A stretch of DNA of 64,000 nucleotides from Fortiea contorta PCC 7126 (GCF_000332295.1 NZ_KB235931.1:460389-524388); one strand, 5' to 3'; positions 1 to 8,253 are shown, counted from the first letter of the stretch. A program made the numbers and translations. Notes: generated by a model not told the origin, from the letters alone.

Positions 1-217
1 ATTTTAAAGTTTGTGGTTTGATATTAATAATTTTTTCTAGTAACCACTCAATAACTTCGCGTTTCCCTTCCAGTATGTAAGATTCGGAAAAGACCACAAG
101 AGTATCATGTTTTTTTAAAGCTAACAGTAGAATAATAGATGTAGCTGTAAGCAGTAAAGCAACAAAGCCTTTATAAACAACAATTGCTATTAATCCTGGA
201 GGACGTTTCTCGATCAT
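1..217 (-). CDS. DUF2127 family membrane protein (C-terminus cut by window edge)
   Basis: The reverse strand from ATG 217 stays open to base 1 for 72 codons. It begins MIEKRPPGLIAIVVYK and has one hydrophobic helix at about residues 8-30, then a charged stretch with ESYILEGKREVIEWLLEKI. From memory this matches the N-terminus of DUF2127 proteins, small membrane proteins of unknown function with several helices. An AAGGA ribosome site lies 9 bases before the ATG. The rest of the gene lies outside the window, so length and integrity cannot be judged. Confidence 0.7.
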   Translation of the reverse strand, partial: MIEKRPPGLIAIVVYKGFVALLLTATSIILLLALKKHDTLVVFSESYILEGKREVIEWLLEKIINIKPQTLK

Positions 218-420
218 TTGATTTTCCTTACTTGTTACTTTATTGCTTGCTGAAAGCTAGATAATTTGTCAATAAAAAGGTTGACAACCTAAATCTGTGA
301 TTGATTTATGATAATTATATTACCAGTTTGGATAATTAATTGATAATATGATAAAAATTAAGTATACTGTTTGTCAGTTTTTGTGTTGAAGAATTCATAA
401 TGTAGGTTGCTTAAATCTAT

Positions 421-618
421 GTCATCGAAGTTAGTAGTGACAGTAATGATGATCTTAATGGTACAAAGGCATTTGCAATAGTGAGCAAAGATGAACAAGT
501 AGGAACTCTAAATCAAATCAGCGAGTATAGCAAGACTATCTATAACCTAATTAAAACCAACAATTGGACAGAAGCAAAAAACCGTTTATCGCTACTCAAA
601 GCTCCATCAGATCACCTT
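421..618 (+). pseudogene. Remnant of a paralog of the 3987-4781 gene
   Basis: Read from 421, this stretch encodes an open segment containing ISEYSKTIYNLIKTNNWTEA followed by [13 protein letters not shown]. It matches the gene at 3987-4781, which has VGEYGESIYDMAKANDWTKA then TANLTLLENAAKS at the same spacing. There is no convincing start, and the match stops at about 618, where an unrelated kinase remnant begins on the other strand. I read it as a truncated second copy about 3.5 kb from the intact gene. Seen: the aligned motif. Inferred: loss of function. Confidence 0.55.
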
Positions 619-803
619 TTTGAAAGGACTTTTGAATGAGGATTTTTCTCTATCTCCTCCCTATCTTGTAGAAGTGGTAGTCTGACAATGAAAGTTGCTC
701 CTTGTCCTTCTCCCATGCTTTGAGCTTCCACAGTCCCACTGTGAAGTTCTACTAAGTGGCGAACAATTGCTAGTCCCAATCCTAGCCCTTTCAAGGTGAG
801 CAT
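612..803 (-). pseudogene. C-terminal remnant of a sensor histidine kinase
   Basis: The reverse strand encodes [18 protein letters not shown] and [14 protein letters not shown], which are the G2 box and final strand of an HATPase_c domain. Everything upstream (sensor, HisKA, N box, G1 box) is absent. The match begins inside a 16-bp sequence that recurs inverted at 964-979, so a rearrangement may have cut the gene. An ATG at 803 would give only 63 residues with no possible catalytic activity. It is a fossil rather than a working gene. Confidence 0.7.
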
Positions 804-979
804 ATGTACTATCAAAATTTTTACGGCATTTAAGGCATCGGCTGGAATTGAATAAGGAATTTATGCATTCACCTCCAAATTTTTGGACTGTAAATCAAGC
901 GATCGCCTGAGCCAAAGTACCAAAATTGGGTTAAAAACATCATTTATTTCATAGTACAAACGTTCACCTTGAAAGGGCT
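784..979. repeat. 16-bp inverted repeat flanking a 164-bp spacer
   Basis: TCACCTTGAAAGGGCT at 964-979 occurs as its exact reverse complement at 784-799. The left arm lies where the kinase remnant begins, and the right arm ends a few bases from the stop of the Omp85 remnant. The spacer holds no recognisable gene. Confidence 0.6.
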
Positions 980-983
980 GCTC

Positions 984-1939
984 CTAAAACCTTTCGCCAA
1001 TCCCAAAATTGATGCGATTGTCACCATCGCCATTGATGCCATAGTCAATGCGAATTGGCCCCAGTGGCGATTGTACGCGCAGACCAAGACCATAACCGTA
1101 GCCACTACCATTTTTGTTCAGTACCTCAGCTGGCTTGGTATTACTTCCGAAATCACTACCAATATCAAAAAATAGTGCGCCACTGACGACTGAGAAAATA
1201 GGGAAGCGATACTCAGCCGAGGCTTGTATGTAAGTACGTCCACTACCTAATCCTCCTTCTTGATAACCCCGAACGGAGTTACTACCACCAAGGATAAATG
1301 CTTCGTAGGGAGGCAAGTCACCAAGAATAGTTCCACCCTGTAAGTTAAATGCTAAGGTTTGTGGCCCTTTGGTAAGACTAATAAAGTTGACAGGAAAATA
1401 CTGGCTATAGTTACCTCGTAATCTGGTAAGAAAAATATTGCCTAGTCCTACTGGTACTGACTGATCGACTCCGAAGCGGAGATAAGAACCGCTAGAGGGT
1501 TGTAAGGGATTATTACGGCGATCGCGTTGTACCCCTAGTTGCAACAACAGCAAATCGTCTTCACCTTGTCCAGACTTGCTAAGTGGAACTAGTTCAGTAG
1601 CTACTCCATTTTTGAACACAGTTCCTTCTTTTCTGATGTTGCCATTGGCATCACGGGTGGAAACTCGTTGATATTGCAAACCTGCTGAAGCCGTCCATTC
1701 AGAATTTTTGTCAGGATTATTGCTCAGGGGACGGGTAAATGTGACACCGCCGCCTAGACGGAAGACACGGGGGCGATCGCCATTCGTTTTCCCTGCTTCA
1801 AAGGTCTTAATATCATTATTTTTGCCATCAAAAATGTTGTCTGTTTTAAACTGTCAGCAGTTTGTGCATTTGCATTCTTGCATTCGCTTAAAGGAATTGC
1901 AACTACTACTACTGCTACCAATACGGGGAATAGACGCAT
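984..1939 (-). pseudogene. Omp85/BamA-type surface antigen, internally deleted and frameshifted
   Basis: An ATG at 1939 starts a signal-peptide-like sequence (MRLFPVLVAVVVVAIPL, then NANAQTADS). That frame closes at about 1754. The neighbouring frame continues as TDNIFDGKNNDIKTFEAGK, then RVFRLGGGVTFTRPL, and runs to 984. Its last ~230 residues are a typical D15/Omp85 barrel end: LQPSSGSYLRFGVDQ, FILGGSNSVRGYQEG, a final GERF with C-terminal Phe. Full Omp85 proteins carry POTRA domains between signal and barrel; here they are absent and the reading frame shifts near base 1830. In intact form it would insert outer-membrane proteins or secrete partners. Confidence 0.75.
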
Positions 1940-2189
1940 TTTACTTTACATTCCTCATAGTTACCACACGCGGTACTCCATAAGAGTCATTTAGCGATCG
2001 CTTCCGGTAGGGCGTAGCCAATCGCAAAGCAATCATGCTATTATGCAAGCAACTGACCACCAAAGCTCAAAATGCTGATAAAAGCCATAGCTAGATTAAT
2101 TGAAATATTCATGATGTAAATTTATCTGAAATATAGGTTTGTGATTATAAGCATTAAAGGTCAAGAAATCAGAAATAATACTTTATTCG
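1940..2189. other. Spacer with a degenerate interspersed repeat
   Basis: The stretch near 1991-2030 (GCGATCGCTTCCGGTAGGGC, then GTAGCCAATCGCAAAGC) resembles the HIP1-rich interspersed repeats at 22300 and 40390. No gene is visible. The A/T-rich part from 2100 probably carries the promoter of the methyltransferase, but no clear -35/-10 pair could be picked. Confidence 0.35.
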
Positions 2190-3098
2190 ATGATAAATAT
2201 TGCGGAAACTGCCTATCTAGTGGCAATGTATCGCGCATTGGAAAGCGAACGTGTAGATGCATTATTTAAAGATCCATTAGCGCGTGTGTTAGCTGGTGGA
2301 AAAGGTGAAATGCTTGTTGAGGTTATAGGGGAGAAAGACAAAATTACAAATGCGATCGCCATCCGCACTTATGTTATTGATAACTTAATTTTACAGTTAG
2401 TTAATTCCAAAAAGATTGACACTGTAATCAATCTGGCTGCGGGGTTAGATACTCGACCCTATCGATTACCTTTATATGCATCACTTCGTTGGATTGAAGT
2501 TGACCTGCCAGAAATCATTGCTTACAAAGAACAATTACTTAAAGACCAGCAACCTTTGTGTTCGCTTGAGCGTGTCAAACTCGATATTACCAACCTTGCA
2601 TTGAGAAAGACTTTTTTTTCAGAGATTAATCATGCAACAAGACAGGCGCTAGTGATTACAGAAGGGTTGCTATCATATCTACATGAAACCCAAGTAGCAT
2701 TACTTGCAACCGATATTTATGAGCAATCTAATCTGAATTGGTGGCTATTTGAATTGGAATCATCATTAGCATTAAAAAATTACGATCAAGTTTACGCTCG
2801 AAAAATTTTTGACCAATATTTTGCGAATGGAAATAAAACCTTGTTATTTGCTCCTGAGCAAGGGGCAGAATTTTTTCAACAGTATAATTGGAAAGTTGCA
2901 AAATCTGTATCTGCATGGAAAGAGTTACACCGACTCAACCGAGGGATAAAATTTACCTGGTTACTAGAAATAATTATGAAATGGGTTGCTAATGAATATT
3001 GGGAAAAAATTCAGCAGCAAGGTAGTATTGTATTGCTTGAGAGAAGCCCCGCCGTCAGCGATTTAGTGAAAACAAAGGAGGTTGTTGAAAAGAGATGA
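2190..3098 (+). CDS. Class I SAM-dependent methyltransferase, LCMT/PPM1-like family
   Basis: This 302-residue protein has the signature of the leucine carboxyl methyltransferase-like family, which moves a methyl group from S-adenosylmethionine to carboxyl or small-molecule acceptors. Visible are VINLAAGLDTRPYRL (SAM loop, residues ~80-94), WIEVDLPEIIAYK (acidic residue for the ribose) and ALVITEGLLSYL (~150-161). Bacterial members often act in secondary metabolism; the substrate here is unknown. The ATG at 2190 gives the usual N-terminus (TAYLVAMYRALESER), though no strong ribosome site precedes it. It stands alone, and its stop lies in the loop of a strong hairpin. Confidence 0.85.
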   Translation: MINIAETAYLVAMYRALESERVDALFKDPLARVLAGGKGEMLVEVIGEKDKITNAIAIRTYVIDNLILQLVNSKKIDTVINLAAGLDTRPYRLPLYASLRWIEVDLPEIIAYKEQLLKDQQPLCSLERVKLDITNLALRKTFFSEINHATRQALVITEGLLSYLHETQVALLATDIYEQSNLNWWLFELESSLALKNYDQVYARKIFDQYFANGNKTLLFAPEQGAEFFQQYNWKVAKSVSAWKELHRLNRGIKFTWLLEIIMKWVANEYWEKIQQQGSIVLLERSPAVSDLVKTKEVVEKR

Positions 3099-3110
3099 TT
3101 CAACAACCTC
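3078..3110. terminator. 12-bp stem hairpin between convergent genes
   Basis: GAGGTTGTTGAA (3078-3089) pairs perfectly with TTCAACAACCTC (3099-3110) across a 9-base loop that contains the TGA of the methyltransferase gene. A second small stem (TTTAGCT 3114-3120 with AGCTAAA 3127-3133) follows. There is no long T-run, but position and stem strength fit a bidirectional terminator between this gene and the converging PepSY gene. Confidence 0.6.
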
Positions 3111-3161
3111 GTATTTAGCTATTTACAGCTAAACATCACTTACAACTAGTGATAGATTACT

Positions 3162-3704
3162 CTACTTACTACCTTCATTTGTTTCCCGTTCGTTATTATT
3201 CTCCGTAACTTGAATGCTACTCTTTGGACGAGAAGCTTCATTTTCATCGCTTTCCTGGTTAGCATTCTCAGTATAGAGAACTTTACCATTACCAGCGTCA
3301 ACTTTCACCTCTTTTTGACCAATTTCTACAGCATAAACTAAGTTACCATCTTCATTTTCGAGTTTTACACTACTAGCTTTATCACCAACAGAAGTTTCAG
3401 CAGCTTGTTTAGCTTGTTCTGCTGTAATTTTAGCTAAAGCTTGTAGTTTTTTGTCCTCTTGCTGTTCTTCTTGGTCATCATTAGTTTCACCGCCACTTGC
3501 TTGAGCTATTTTAGTGTTATGAACACCATTATTCTTGATTTCAGGAGCTTCTGTAGCGTCATTAGCTTCGCCATCTCCGTCACTAACCTGAGCTACTTGT
3601 ACACTGTTTTGAGAAGGAGAGGCACTTACGGTTTTTACCACTGCACCAACACCTAAAATACTCATTAAAGCAGCTGCTAAAGCGATTTTTTTTGAAGTTT
3701 TCAT
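3162..3704 (-). CDS. Secreted PepSY-domain protein
   Basis: This exported protein of 180 residues starts MKTSKKIALAAALMSILGVG, a signal peptide ending near VSASPSQ. A low-complexity acidic region with two QVAQVSDGDGE/KIAQASGGETND repeats follows. The C-terminal part is a PepSY domain (ITAEQAKQAAETSVGD, then VKLENEDGNLVYAVEI and VDAGNGKVLY). PepSY domains are found in protease inhibitors and in periplasmic or metal-linked proteins. I chose ATG 3704, with AGGA upstream, over an earlier start that would add 12 residues before the signal peptide. The promoter at 3795-3832 matches the one of the divergent gene at 3987. Confidence 0.8.
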   Translation of the reverse strand: MKTSKKIALAAALMSILGVGAVVKTVSASPSQNSVQVAQVSDGDGEANDATEAPEIKNNGVHNTKIAQASGGETNDDQEEQQEDKKLQALAKITAEQAKQAAETSVGDKASSVKLENEDGNLVYAVEIGQKEVKVDAGNGKVLYTENANQESDENEASRPKSSIQVTENNNERETNEGSK

Positions 3705-3794
3705 GTGTGTAAATCCTGGGAAATTTTGTTTTTTGAGCAATCTAAAACAGTTATTATTATTTGTTTTATTTACACCTGTTTTTGAGTTGCTACA

Positions 3795-3832
3795 GTTTTA
3801 CTTTAAATATAAAAAGTCAAGAACTTGAAAAG
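3795..3832 (-). promoter_or_regulatory. Shared promoter motif (type 2) before the PepSY gene
   Basis: Read on the minus strand, CTTTTCAAGTTCTTGAC (3832-3816) is followed after exactly 14 bases by GTAAAAC (3801-3795). Four other sites in this window have the same layout. The start codon lies 90 bases downstream. Function is inferred from recurrence and spacing. Confidence 0.5.
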
Positions 3833-3918
3833 ATTGGCTGAAACTATAAAAAATAATTTGATAACAGTATCTGAGTTGTGACAGAAGGATTGAAAAAGTT
3901 TTCTATACTCAGTCAAAA

Positions 3919-3956
3919 CTTTCCAAGTTCTTGACAAATGCAATCTACAGTAAAAC
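3919..3956 (+). promoter_or_regulatory. Shared promoter motif (type 2) before the 3987 gene
   Basis: CTTTCCAAGTTCTTGAC (3919-3935) is followed by a 14-base spacer and GTAAAAC (3950-3956). The ATG of the next gene is 30 bases further on, which fits a short leader if GTAAAAC is the -10 region. It faces away from the copy at 3795-3832. Confidence 0.55.
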
Positions 3957-3986
3957 TACAAATACAAATTGAAACATATAGGATTT

Positions 3987-4781
3987 ATGAATAACTCAAC
4001 AAAAATCATTCTTGTCGGCTCTTTGCTTAGTACTTTAGGTATCGCTGGTTTGCCAAAAGCTATATCTATAAATCAACCCCAGTTACCTGTTGCAATTATG
4101 CCACAGCATTACAGCAGCACTCAGATGATGATTAATAAAGATGTGGAAGTCAATGAAGAGAGAGAAAAGCTAGATGCAGCTAACGATGCTGATACTGAAG
4201 TAAATGATGATAAAGTACCAATTTTCCTTAGCCAAGTAGGTGAATACGGTGAAAGCATCTACGATATGGCTAAAGCCAATGATTGGACAAAAGCCACAGC
4301 TAATCTTACCTTGCTTGAAAATGCAGCAAAAAGTCTACATACCGAAATCAAGGGTGATAATAAAACACAATTAGTACAGTTGGATTCTAAAATAGCAGCA
4401 CTCAAGGGTACTGTCACCGCTAAAAATCGCATATCTGCAATGCGTGATGCTAACCAAGTGACGTTAATCGCTGCCAATATTACCAAGGAATTTGAACCAA
4501 AAGTACCAATTGAGGTGACGCTACTTGACTACTATGGACGCGAGTTGGAAATTTGGTCAGCAACAGGAAATACAAGCCAGCTGAGAACAACTGCGTCACA
4601 GATGCGCCGCACCTGGAATGCAGTCAGACCATCTATCTTAGCGCGTGGAGGAACTGCACAAGTACAGAAATTTGATGGACTTGTTGCTAGGGTTGAGGCT
4701 GCGAAATCATCTAAAGATTATGGTCGTCTTGCTACCCCTGTACTAGATGAAGTGGATAATCTAGAGAAGGTCTTTAAATAG
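3987..4781 (+). CDS. Secreted helical protein of unknown function
   Basis: I do not recognise a named family. The 264-residue product starts MNNSTKIILVGSLLSTLGIA, a signal peptide, followed by an acidic linker (NEEREKLDAANDADTEVND) and about 190 residues of amphipathic helices with many Ala, Lys and Glu. The motif VGEYGESIYDMAKANDWTKA recurs in a remnant at 421-618. ATG 3987 has AGG five bases upstream, so I prefer it to the TTG 18 bases earlier. It shares a promoter motif with the divergent PepSY gene, which suggests joint stress control. The same helical pattern appears in the lipoprotein at 5731. Confidence 0.7.
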   Translation: MNNSTKIILVGSLLSTLGIAGLPKAISINQPQLPVAIMPQHYSSTQMMINKDVEVNEEREKLDAANDADTEVNDDKVPIFLSQVGEYGESIYDMAKANDWTKATANLTLLENAAKSLHTEIKGDNKTQLVQLDSKIAALKGTVTAKNRISAMRDANQVTLIAANITKEFEPKVPIEVTLLDYYGRELEIWSATGNTSQLRTTASQMRRTWNAVRPSILARGGTAQVQKFDGLVARVEAAKSSKDYGRLATPVLDEVDNLEKVFK

Positions 4782-4981
4782 TAATACGTAGACTTTCTGG
4801 TACTTGAGTACGCTCAATGCTTGAGATATTGGTATTTACAAAAACAAGCTCTAGATATACAAATTAGTTGACTATTACATTAGCAACTAATTATAGATAG
4901 CATTGGGCTACTTTTGGAATTTTTTGGATTTGGACTGCTGTAATTACTGAACGTTTAGTCACAGCAAAATAGTAATATATT

Positions 4982-5542
4982 TTGGTAAACCAAAGACCAA
5001 AGACTCTAACCAACGTGCAAAAAAAACCTTTACGTACCCGCGTTAGTACAGAGGAGTATAGACTATTACAGCGTTTACGCGAACACAAACCCGCACAGAA
5101 TCCGCCTAAGCCTCCGGCGACTCTGGGCGACAGGTTGGCTGATATAGTAGCTGATACCGTCGGTTCTTGGCGATTTATTCTCATTCAAAGTGCTTTGCTC
5201 ATACTGTGGATTATTCTTAACGTCACAGCCTACATCAAGCATTGGGACCCATATCCATTTATCTTACTTAACCTAATGTTGTCCTTTCAGGCAGCTTACA
5301 CTGCACCCATCATTATGATGAGTCAGAATCGTCAAGCTACCATTGATCGCCAGGATGCGAAATATGACTATGAAGTAAATAAAAAAGCAGAATTAGAAAT
5401 TGAATTGCTACACGATAAAATGAATCTGTTACGGGAAGATGAAATTGTTGAGATTATGCGACTTCTGAAAGCCCATCAGGAACAGTTACAACTTATAGAA
5501 GGTAAGTTATCAGAAATATCTGCCCGTCTAATTGATAATTGA
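4982..5542 (+). CDS. DUF1003 family membrane protein
   Basis: The conserved DUF1003 core is clear: LGDRLADIVADTVGSWRFIL, then LILWIILNVTAYIKHWDPYPF and FILLNLMLSFQAAYTAPII, which form two membrane helices. A C-terminal coiled coil of about 65 residues follows (KKAELEIELLHDKMNLL to KLSEISARL). The function of the family is unknown; the coiled coil faces the cytoplasm by prediction. The start is uncertain: TTG 4982 gives 186 residues and GTG 5015 gives 175, and neither has a good ribosome site. It stands alone on this strand. Confidence 0.8.
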   Translation: MVNQRPKTLTNVQKKPLRTRVSTEEYRLLQRLREHKPAQNPPKPPATLGDRLADIVADTVGSWRFILIQSALLILWIILNVTAYIKHWDPYPFILLNLMLSFQAAYTAPIIMMSQNRQATIDRQDAKYDYEVNKKAELEIELLHDKMNLLREDEIVEIMRLLKAHQEQLQLIEGKLSEISARLIDN

Positions 5543-5648
5543 TTTCATTTAATAGATATCTCAGATAAATTAAGTTGAAAAAATATAAATTTTTTGGAAA
5601 ATCAACAAACTCAAAAACTATATTTTAAATCATCACTTCAAGAGCCAA

Positions 5649-5686
5649 TTTCATCGTAATTTCATTTATGTATGAAAAACTAAAGA
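5649..5686 (+). promoter_or_regulatory. TTTCAT direct-repeat box before the 5731 lipoprotein
   Basis: TTTCAT (5649-5654), CGTAA, TTTCAT (5660-5665), then TAAAGA exactly 15 bases downstream (5681-5686). The repeat has the 11-bp period expected of an OmpR-type regulator dimer covering the -35 region. It is one of six promoters in the window with this layout. Confidence 0.6.
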
Positions 5687-5730
5687 AAAGAAGCTATATT
5701 CAATTTCAGTATATTTTTTAGAGAGGTATT

Positions 5731-6156
5731 ATGAAACGCTTAATCTACATCATACCCCTGACTGCAATTAGCTTATTGACATTTGTAGGATGCAACAGAT
5801 CTCAACAATCTGCTACCCAGACCCCTGCTACTACTGAAACGACTGGAGGGACAACAGTCTCTAAAACTCCTGGTGCTACACAGGGAGGTTTTGATGCTTT
5901 AGTCAGTGTTGTTTCAAATACAAAAACTGCTGTGGAAGCAGGGAATTTTGATAAAGCCCAACAAGAGTTTGACAAGTTTGAAAATGCTTGGGTTAAGGTT
6001 GAGGATGGTGTCAAAACTAAATCTTCCAAAACCTATAATGCGATTGAAGATGCTGCAACTCAGGTGAAGGGTGCGCTGAAAGCAAAAGATAAAGCAAAAG
6101 CTCTTGAGGGGTTACAGACACTTAACTCAAATATCGCTACTGTTTCCAAGGGGTGA
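5731..6156 (+). CDS. Small helical lipoprotein (DUF4363-like)
   Basis: This 141-residue lipoprotein begins MKRLIYIIPLTAISLLTFVG with the lipobox Cys at residue 21 (FVGC). A Thr/Gln-rich linker follows, then about 95 residues of helices with Trp and Lys/Glu patterning (FENAWVKVEDGVKTKSSKTY, AIEDAATQVKGAL). The pattern resembles DUF4363-type or EfeM/imelysin-like helical bundles; this assignment is tentative. A strong AGAGAGG ribosome site precedes ATG 5731. It carries a TTTCAT box and probably forms a transcript with the small membrane protein 38 bases downstream. Confidence 0.7.
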   Translation: MKRLIYIIPLTAISLLTFVGCNRSQQSATQTPATTETTGGTTVSKTPGATQGGFDALVSVVSNTKTAVEAGNFDKAQQEFDKFENAWVKVEDGVKTKSSKTYNAIEDAATQVKGALKAKDKAKALEGLQTLNSNIATVSKG

Positions 6157-6194
6157 GAAATCACTAAGATAATTTCCACTAGAGATTTTTGATC

Positions 6195-6476
6195 ATGCGT
6201 TCATTTCGCAAGTACCACTGCACTCTGGCGATTATTCTAGCTTTACCGCTTTTTGTAACATTGTTAACTGGTATCGCAGCTACACTGGTGGGTGAGTGGT
6301 CAGCTAATATTGGAGTTCCGCGTAGTCTTTTACTTTCGATTCATCGCGGTGAAATTTTTGGTTTACAAGGAATTTACCCAATTTTGAATGGATTGGGACT
6401 TTTAGGGTTGTTGGTGACTGGATTAAGTATGACTAGTTTGTTTGGTAGGAAAAAGCCAAAGCCCAAGCAGGATTAG
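6195..6476 (+). CDS. Small PepSY-associated-type membrane protein
   Basis: The 93-residue product has two membrane helices (about residues 12-34 and 63-82). Its sequence FRKYHCTLAIILALPLFVTL followed by SIHRGEIFGLQGIYPILNGL resembles the terminal helices of PepSY-associated membrane proteins, in which a His-containing helix faces a loop ending in Gly-rich helix. I chose ATG 6195 over a TTG six bases upstream. It lies 38 bases after the lipoprotein and probably shares its promoter. Its role is unknown, possibly in membrane redox or metal handling. Confidence 0.65.
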   Translation: MRSFRKYHCTLAIILALPLFVTLLTGIAATLVGEWSANIGVPRSLLLSIHRGEIFGLQGIYPILNGLGLLGLLVTGLSMTSLFGRKKPKPKQD

Positions 6477-6841
6477 AAAAGGTATAGGTTTACTCAAGAG
6501 CGATCGCAGTAGTATAGTATGTCTTTGTGGTATTTAATTGCAGTAGATAACTTATTGACCAATGTAGTATGGCATCTTTGATGTTTGAGCAAGCTTTGGA
6601 TTTAGCTCATAAAGACAAGGCTTGCTTAATGATATTTCACTACTTTACATAGCTAATGTTACGAACCTTTGATTAAGTCTGTAACAGCATTATATTTTTA
6701 ATGTGTAATTTTTTTTAGTTGCATCATACACCCTACAAAACTTTCCAATTTCTTGACATTTGTTGTTTAGAGTCAAACAAGGTCAAATCTCTACGATGAA
6801 GCCTTCATCACTACTCTAAAAAATCAAGTAGGACAAATATC
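6477..6841. other. Spacer with a type 2 promoter
   Basis: One HIP1 site lies near 6499. A 28-codon open stretch from ATG 6569 has no ribosome site and no family I recognise, so I do not call it. The only clear element is the promoter motif at 6741-6778. Confidence 0.4.
6741..6778 (+). promoter_or_regulatory. Shared promoter motif (type 2) before the COG4705 gene
   Basis: CTTTCCAATTTCTTGAC (6741-6757), 14 bases, then GTCAAAC (6772-6778). The start codon follows at 6842. Confidence 0.5.
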
Positions 6842-7603
6842 ATGAAAAAAGTTTTAAACAGGGTTCCAGAGGTTACAGGTTCTTTCTGGATTATTAAAGT
6901 TCTGGCAACCACAGTAGGTGAAACTGCGGCTGATTATTTGTCAGTAACTCTGAACCTTGGTTTAGGCATTACATCCTATATTATGAGTGGCTTGTTACTC
7001 CTTGCGCTTTGGAATCAGTTTAGGCTAAAACGGTATGTCCCGATGAGTTACTGGATTGTAGTCGTTTTTACAAGCATTACTGGCACACTGGTTACTGATA
7101 GATTGGTAGATGAGCTTGGAGTTAGTTTGATGACAACTACTATAGTTTTTAGTGTTGTCTTGCTAGTAGTTTTTGCGCTTTGGTATTTCAAAGAAAAAAC
7201 ATTAGCTATGCACTCCATCAACACAGCTAAAAGAGAGCTTTTCTACTGGGTGGCTATTTTGTTTACGTTTGCTTTGGGTACGGCAACGGGAGACTTACTA
7301 GCAGAGGCTTTGAAGCTAGGTTACGCCCAATCAGCACTAGTATTTGGTATTTTAATTGCGATAGTAGCTGGAGGTTATTATTACTTTAGAATGAATGCGG
7401 TCTTGGCATTTTGGTTAGCTTACATCTTGACTCGTCCGCTTGGCGCATCTGTAGGTGATTTACTATCTCAACCTGCTAAAAATGGTGGCTTTGGTTTAGG
7501 TACGGTCGGAACTAGTATGCTTTTTCTTTGTATAATCATAAGTCTGGTTATTTACTTAAGCCTTAAGCACAAGCAACCAGCGCCGGTTGACCAACAAGAT
7601 TGA
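6842..7603 (+). CDS. COG4705-type multi-pass membrane protein
   Basis: This 253-residue hydrophobic protein has about seven to eight membrane helices. It is built from four similar units, each with a Thr/Gly-Asp motif: TTVGETAADYLSVTLNLG, TGTLVTDRLVDELGVSL, LGTATGDLLAEALKLGY and RPLGASVGDLLSQPAKNGG. These acidic half-helix motifs are typical of COG4705 proteins, which resemble small metal or ion carriers but have no proven role that I know of. The type 2 promoter upstream links it to the PepSY and 3987 genes. A decayed region of gene scraps follows its stop. Confidence 0.75.
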   Translation: MKKVLNRVPEVTGSFWIIKVLATTVGETAADYLSVTLNLGLGITSYIMSGLLLLALWNQFRLKRYVPMSYWIVVVFTSITGTLVTDRLVDELGVSLMTTTIVFSVVLLVVFALWYFKEKTLAMHSINTAKRELFYWVAILFTFALGTATGDLLAEALKLGYAQSALVFGILIAIVAGGYYYFRMNAVLAFWLAYILTRPLGASVGDLLSQPAKNGGFGLGTVGTSMLFLCIIISLVIYLSLKHKQPAPVDQQD

Positions 7604-7606
7604 TTA

Positions 7607-7690
7607 ATGATGGCGACGATTTGCCATGTTGCTCAACAGTGGAGTGCTGGTTTGATTATTTTAGGACAGTGTAACCACTGTGCGATGGGC
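7607..7690 (+). pseudogene. Scrap of a universal stress protein gene
   Basis: The codons from 7607 read ATICHVAQQWSAGLIILGQC. This resembles the segment of UspA-type proteins that precedes the ATP-binding G-x2-G-x9-G loop (I-x3-A-x2-W-x-A-D-L-I-V-L-G). After about 27 codons the match ends at a HIP1 palindrome and runs into a TSUP remnant on the other strand. Too little remains to be functional. Confidence 0.45.
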
Positions 7691-7893
7691 TACACCCCGC
7701 CGGAGGCGATCGCGCCTCCGATTGCACTCGGTAATGTAAGTGGAAGCCGACTAGCTAGAGCAATTAAAGGTGGTAGCTTTAACAGCCGTAGAATGGGCGT
7801 ACCAATTGAACTCCCGCCTAAACCAAACAGCCCAGAACAGAAACCCATGCTAACTCCAACCAATATTTCTAAAAACCAAGGAAGTGAAGTCAT
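7690..7893 (-). pseudogene. N-terminal remnant of a TauE/SafE (TSUP) transporter
   Basis: From ATG 7893 the reverse strand encodes ILVGVSMGFCSGLFGLGGSS then IGTPILRLLKLPPLIALASR and LTLPSAIGGA, the first two helices and glycine-rich motif of a TSUP permease. The frame then enters the HIP1 palindrome at 7701-7720 and stops. Full members have 240-300 residues, so only a quarter remains. The intact TSUP genes at 9.4-10.8 kb are on the other strand and are not the missing part. Confidence 0.65.
7701..7720. repeat. HIP1-centred palindrome at a gene-scrap junction
   Basis: CGGAGGCG (7701-7708) pairs with CGCCTCCG (7713-7720) across ATCG, and the whole contains GCGATCGC. It lies exactly where the universal-stress-protein and TSUP remnants meet. 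Confidence 0.6.
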
Positions 7894-8078
7894 GTTAAAT
7901 AGAAACTGATATTTTTCATAAAGATTGAGTACGCTTACTGAATGCATGATTGTAGTTATTTAATTTCGATAGACATCACTTTTTCAACTCTTTGACAAAA
8001 TCCTGCAACATCAAGCTCTTAACTTAAAAAATATCAGTTTTGGCTGAATTAAGCATATCTGCTCACCACCAGAGAAAT

Positions 8079-8116
8079 CTTTCCGAGTTCTTAACTTTTA
8101 CCTCTTAAGGTGAAGT
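8079..8116 (+). promoter_or_regulatory. Shared promoter motif (type 2), distal promoter of the 8351 sigma gene
   Basis: CTTTCCGAGTTCTTAAC (8079-8095), 14 bases, then GTGAAGT (8110-8116). This copy has TTAAC for TTGAC and a weaker second half. The next gene is 235 bases downstream. Confidence 0.4.
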
Positions 8117-8253
8117 TACAAAACGAGATTACAGGAATTAAAAGCTATGAATACTTTAGACTGCAATTCTTAAAATTTTACTCCCAAAGACTTAATTACT
8201 ATTTATGTTACTCCGTCAGAAAAAAGAAGCAGTTCAATGAATACAACTTATTA

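Noticed and set aside
969..1175. Open frame opposite the Omp85 remnant
   Set aside because: It is the antisense of barrel codons, without a ribosome site or any recognisable motif.
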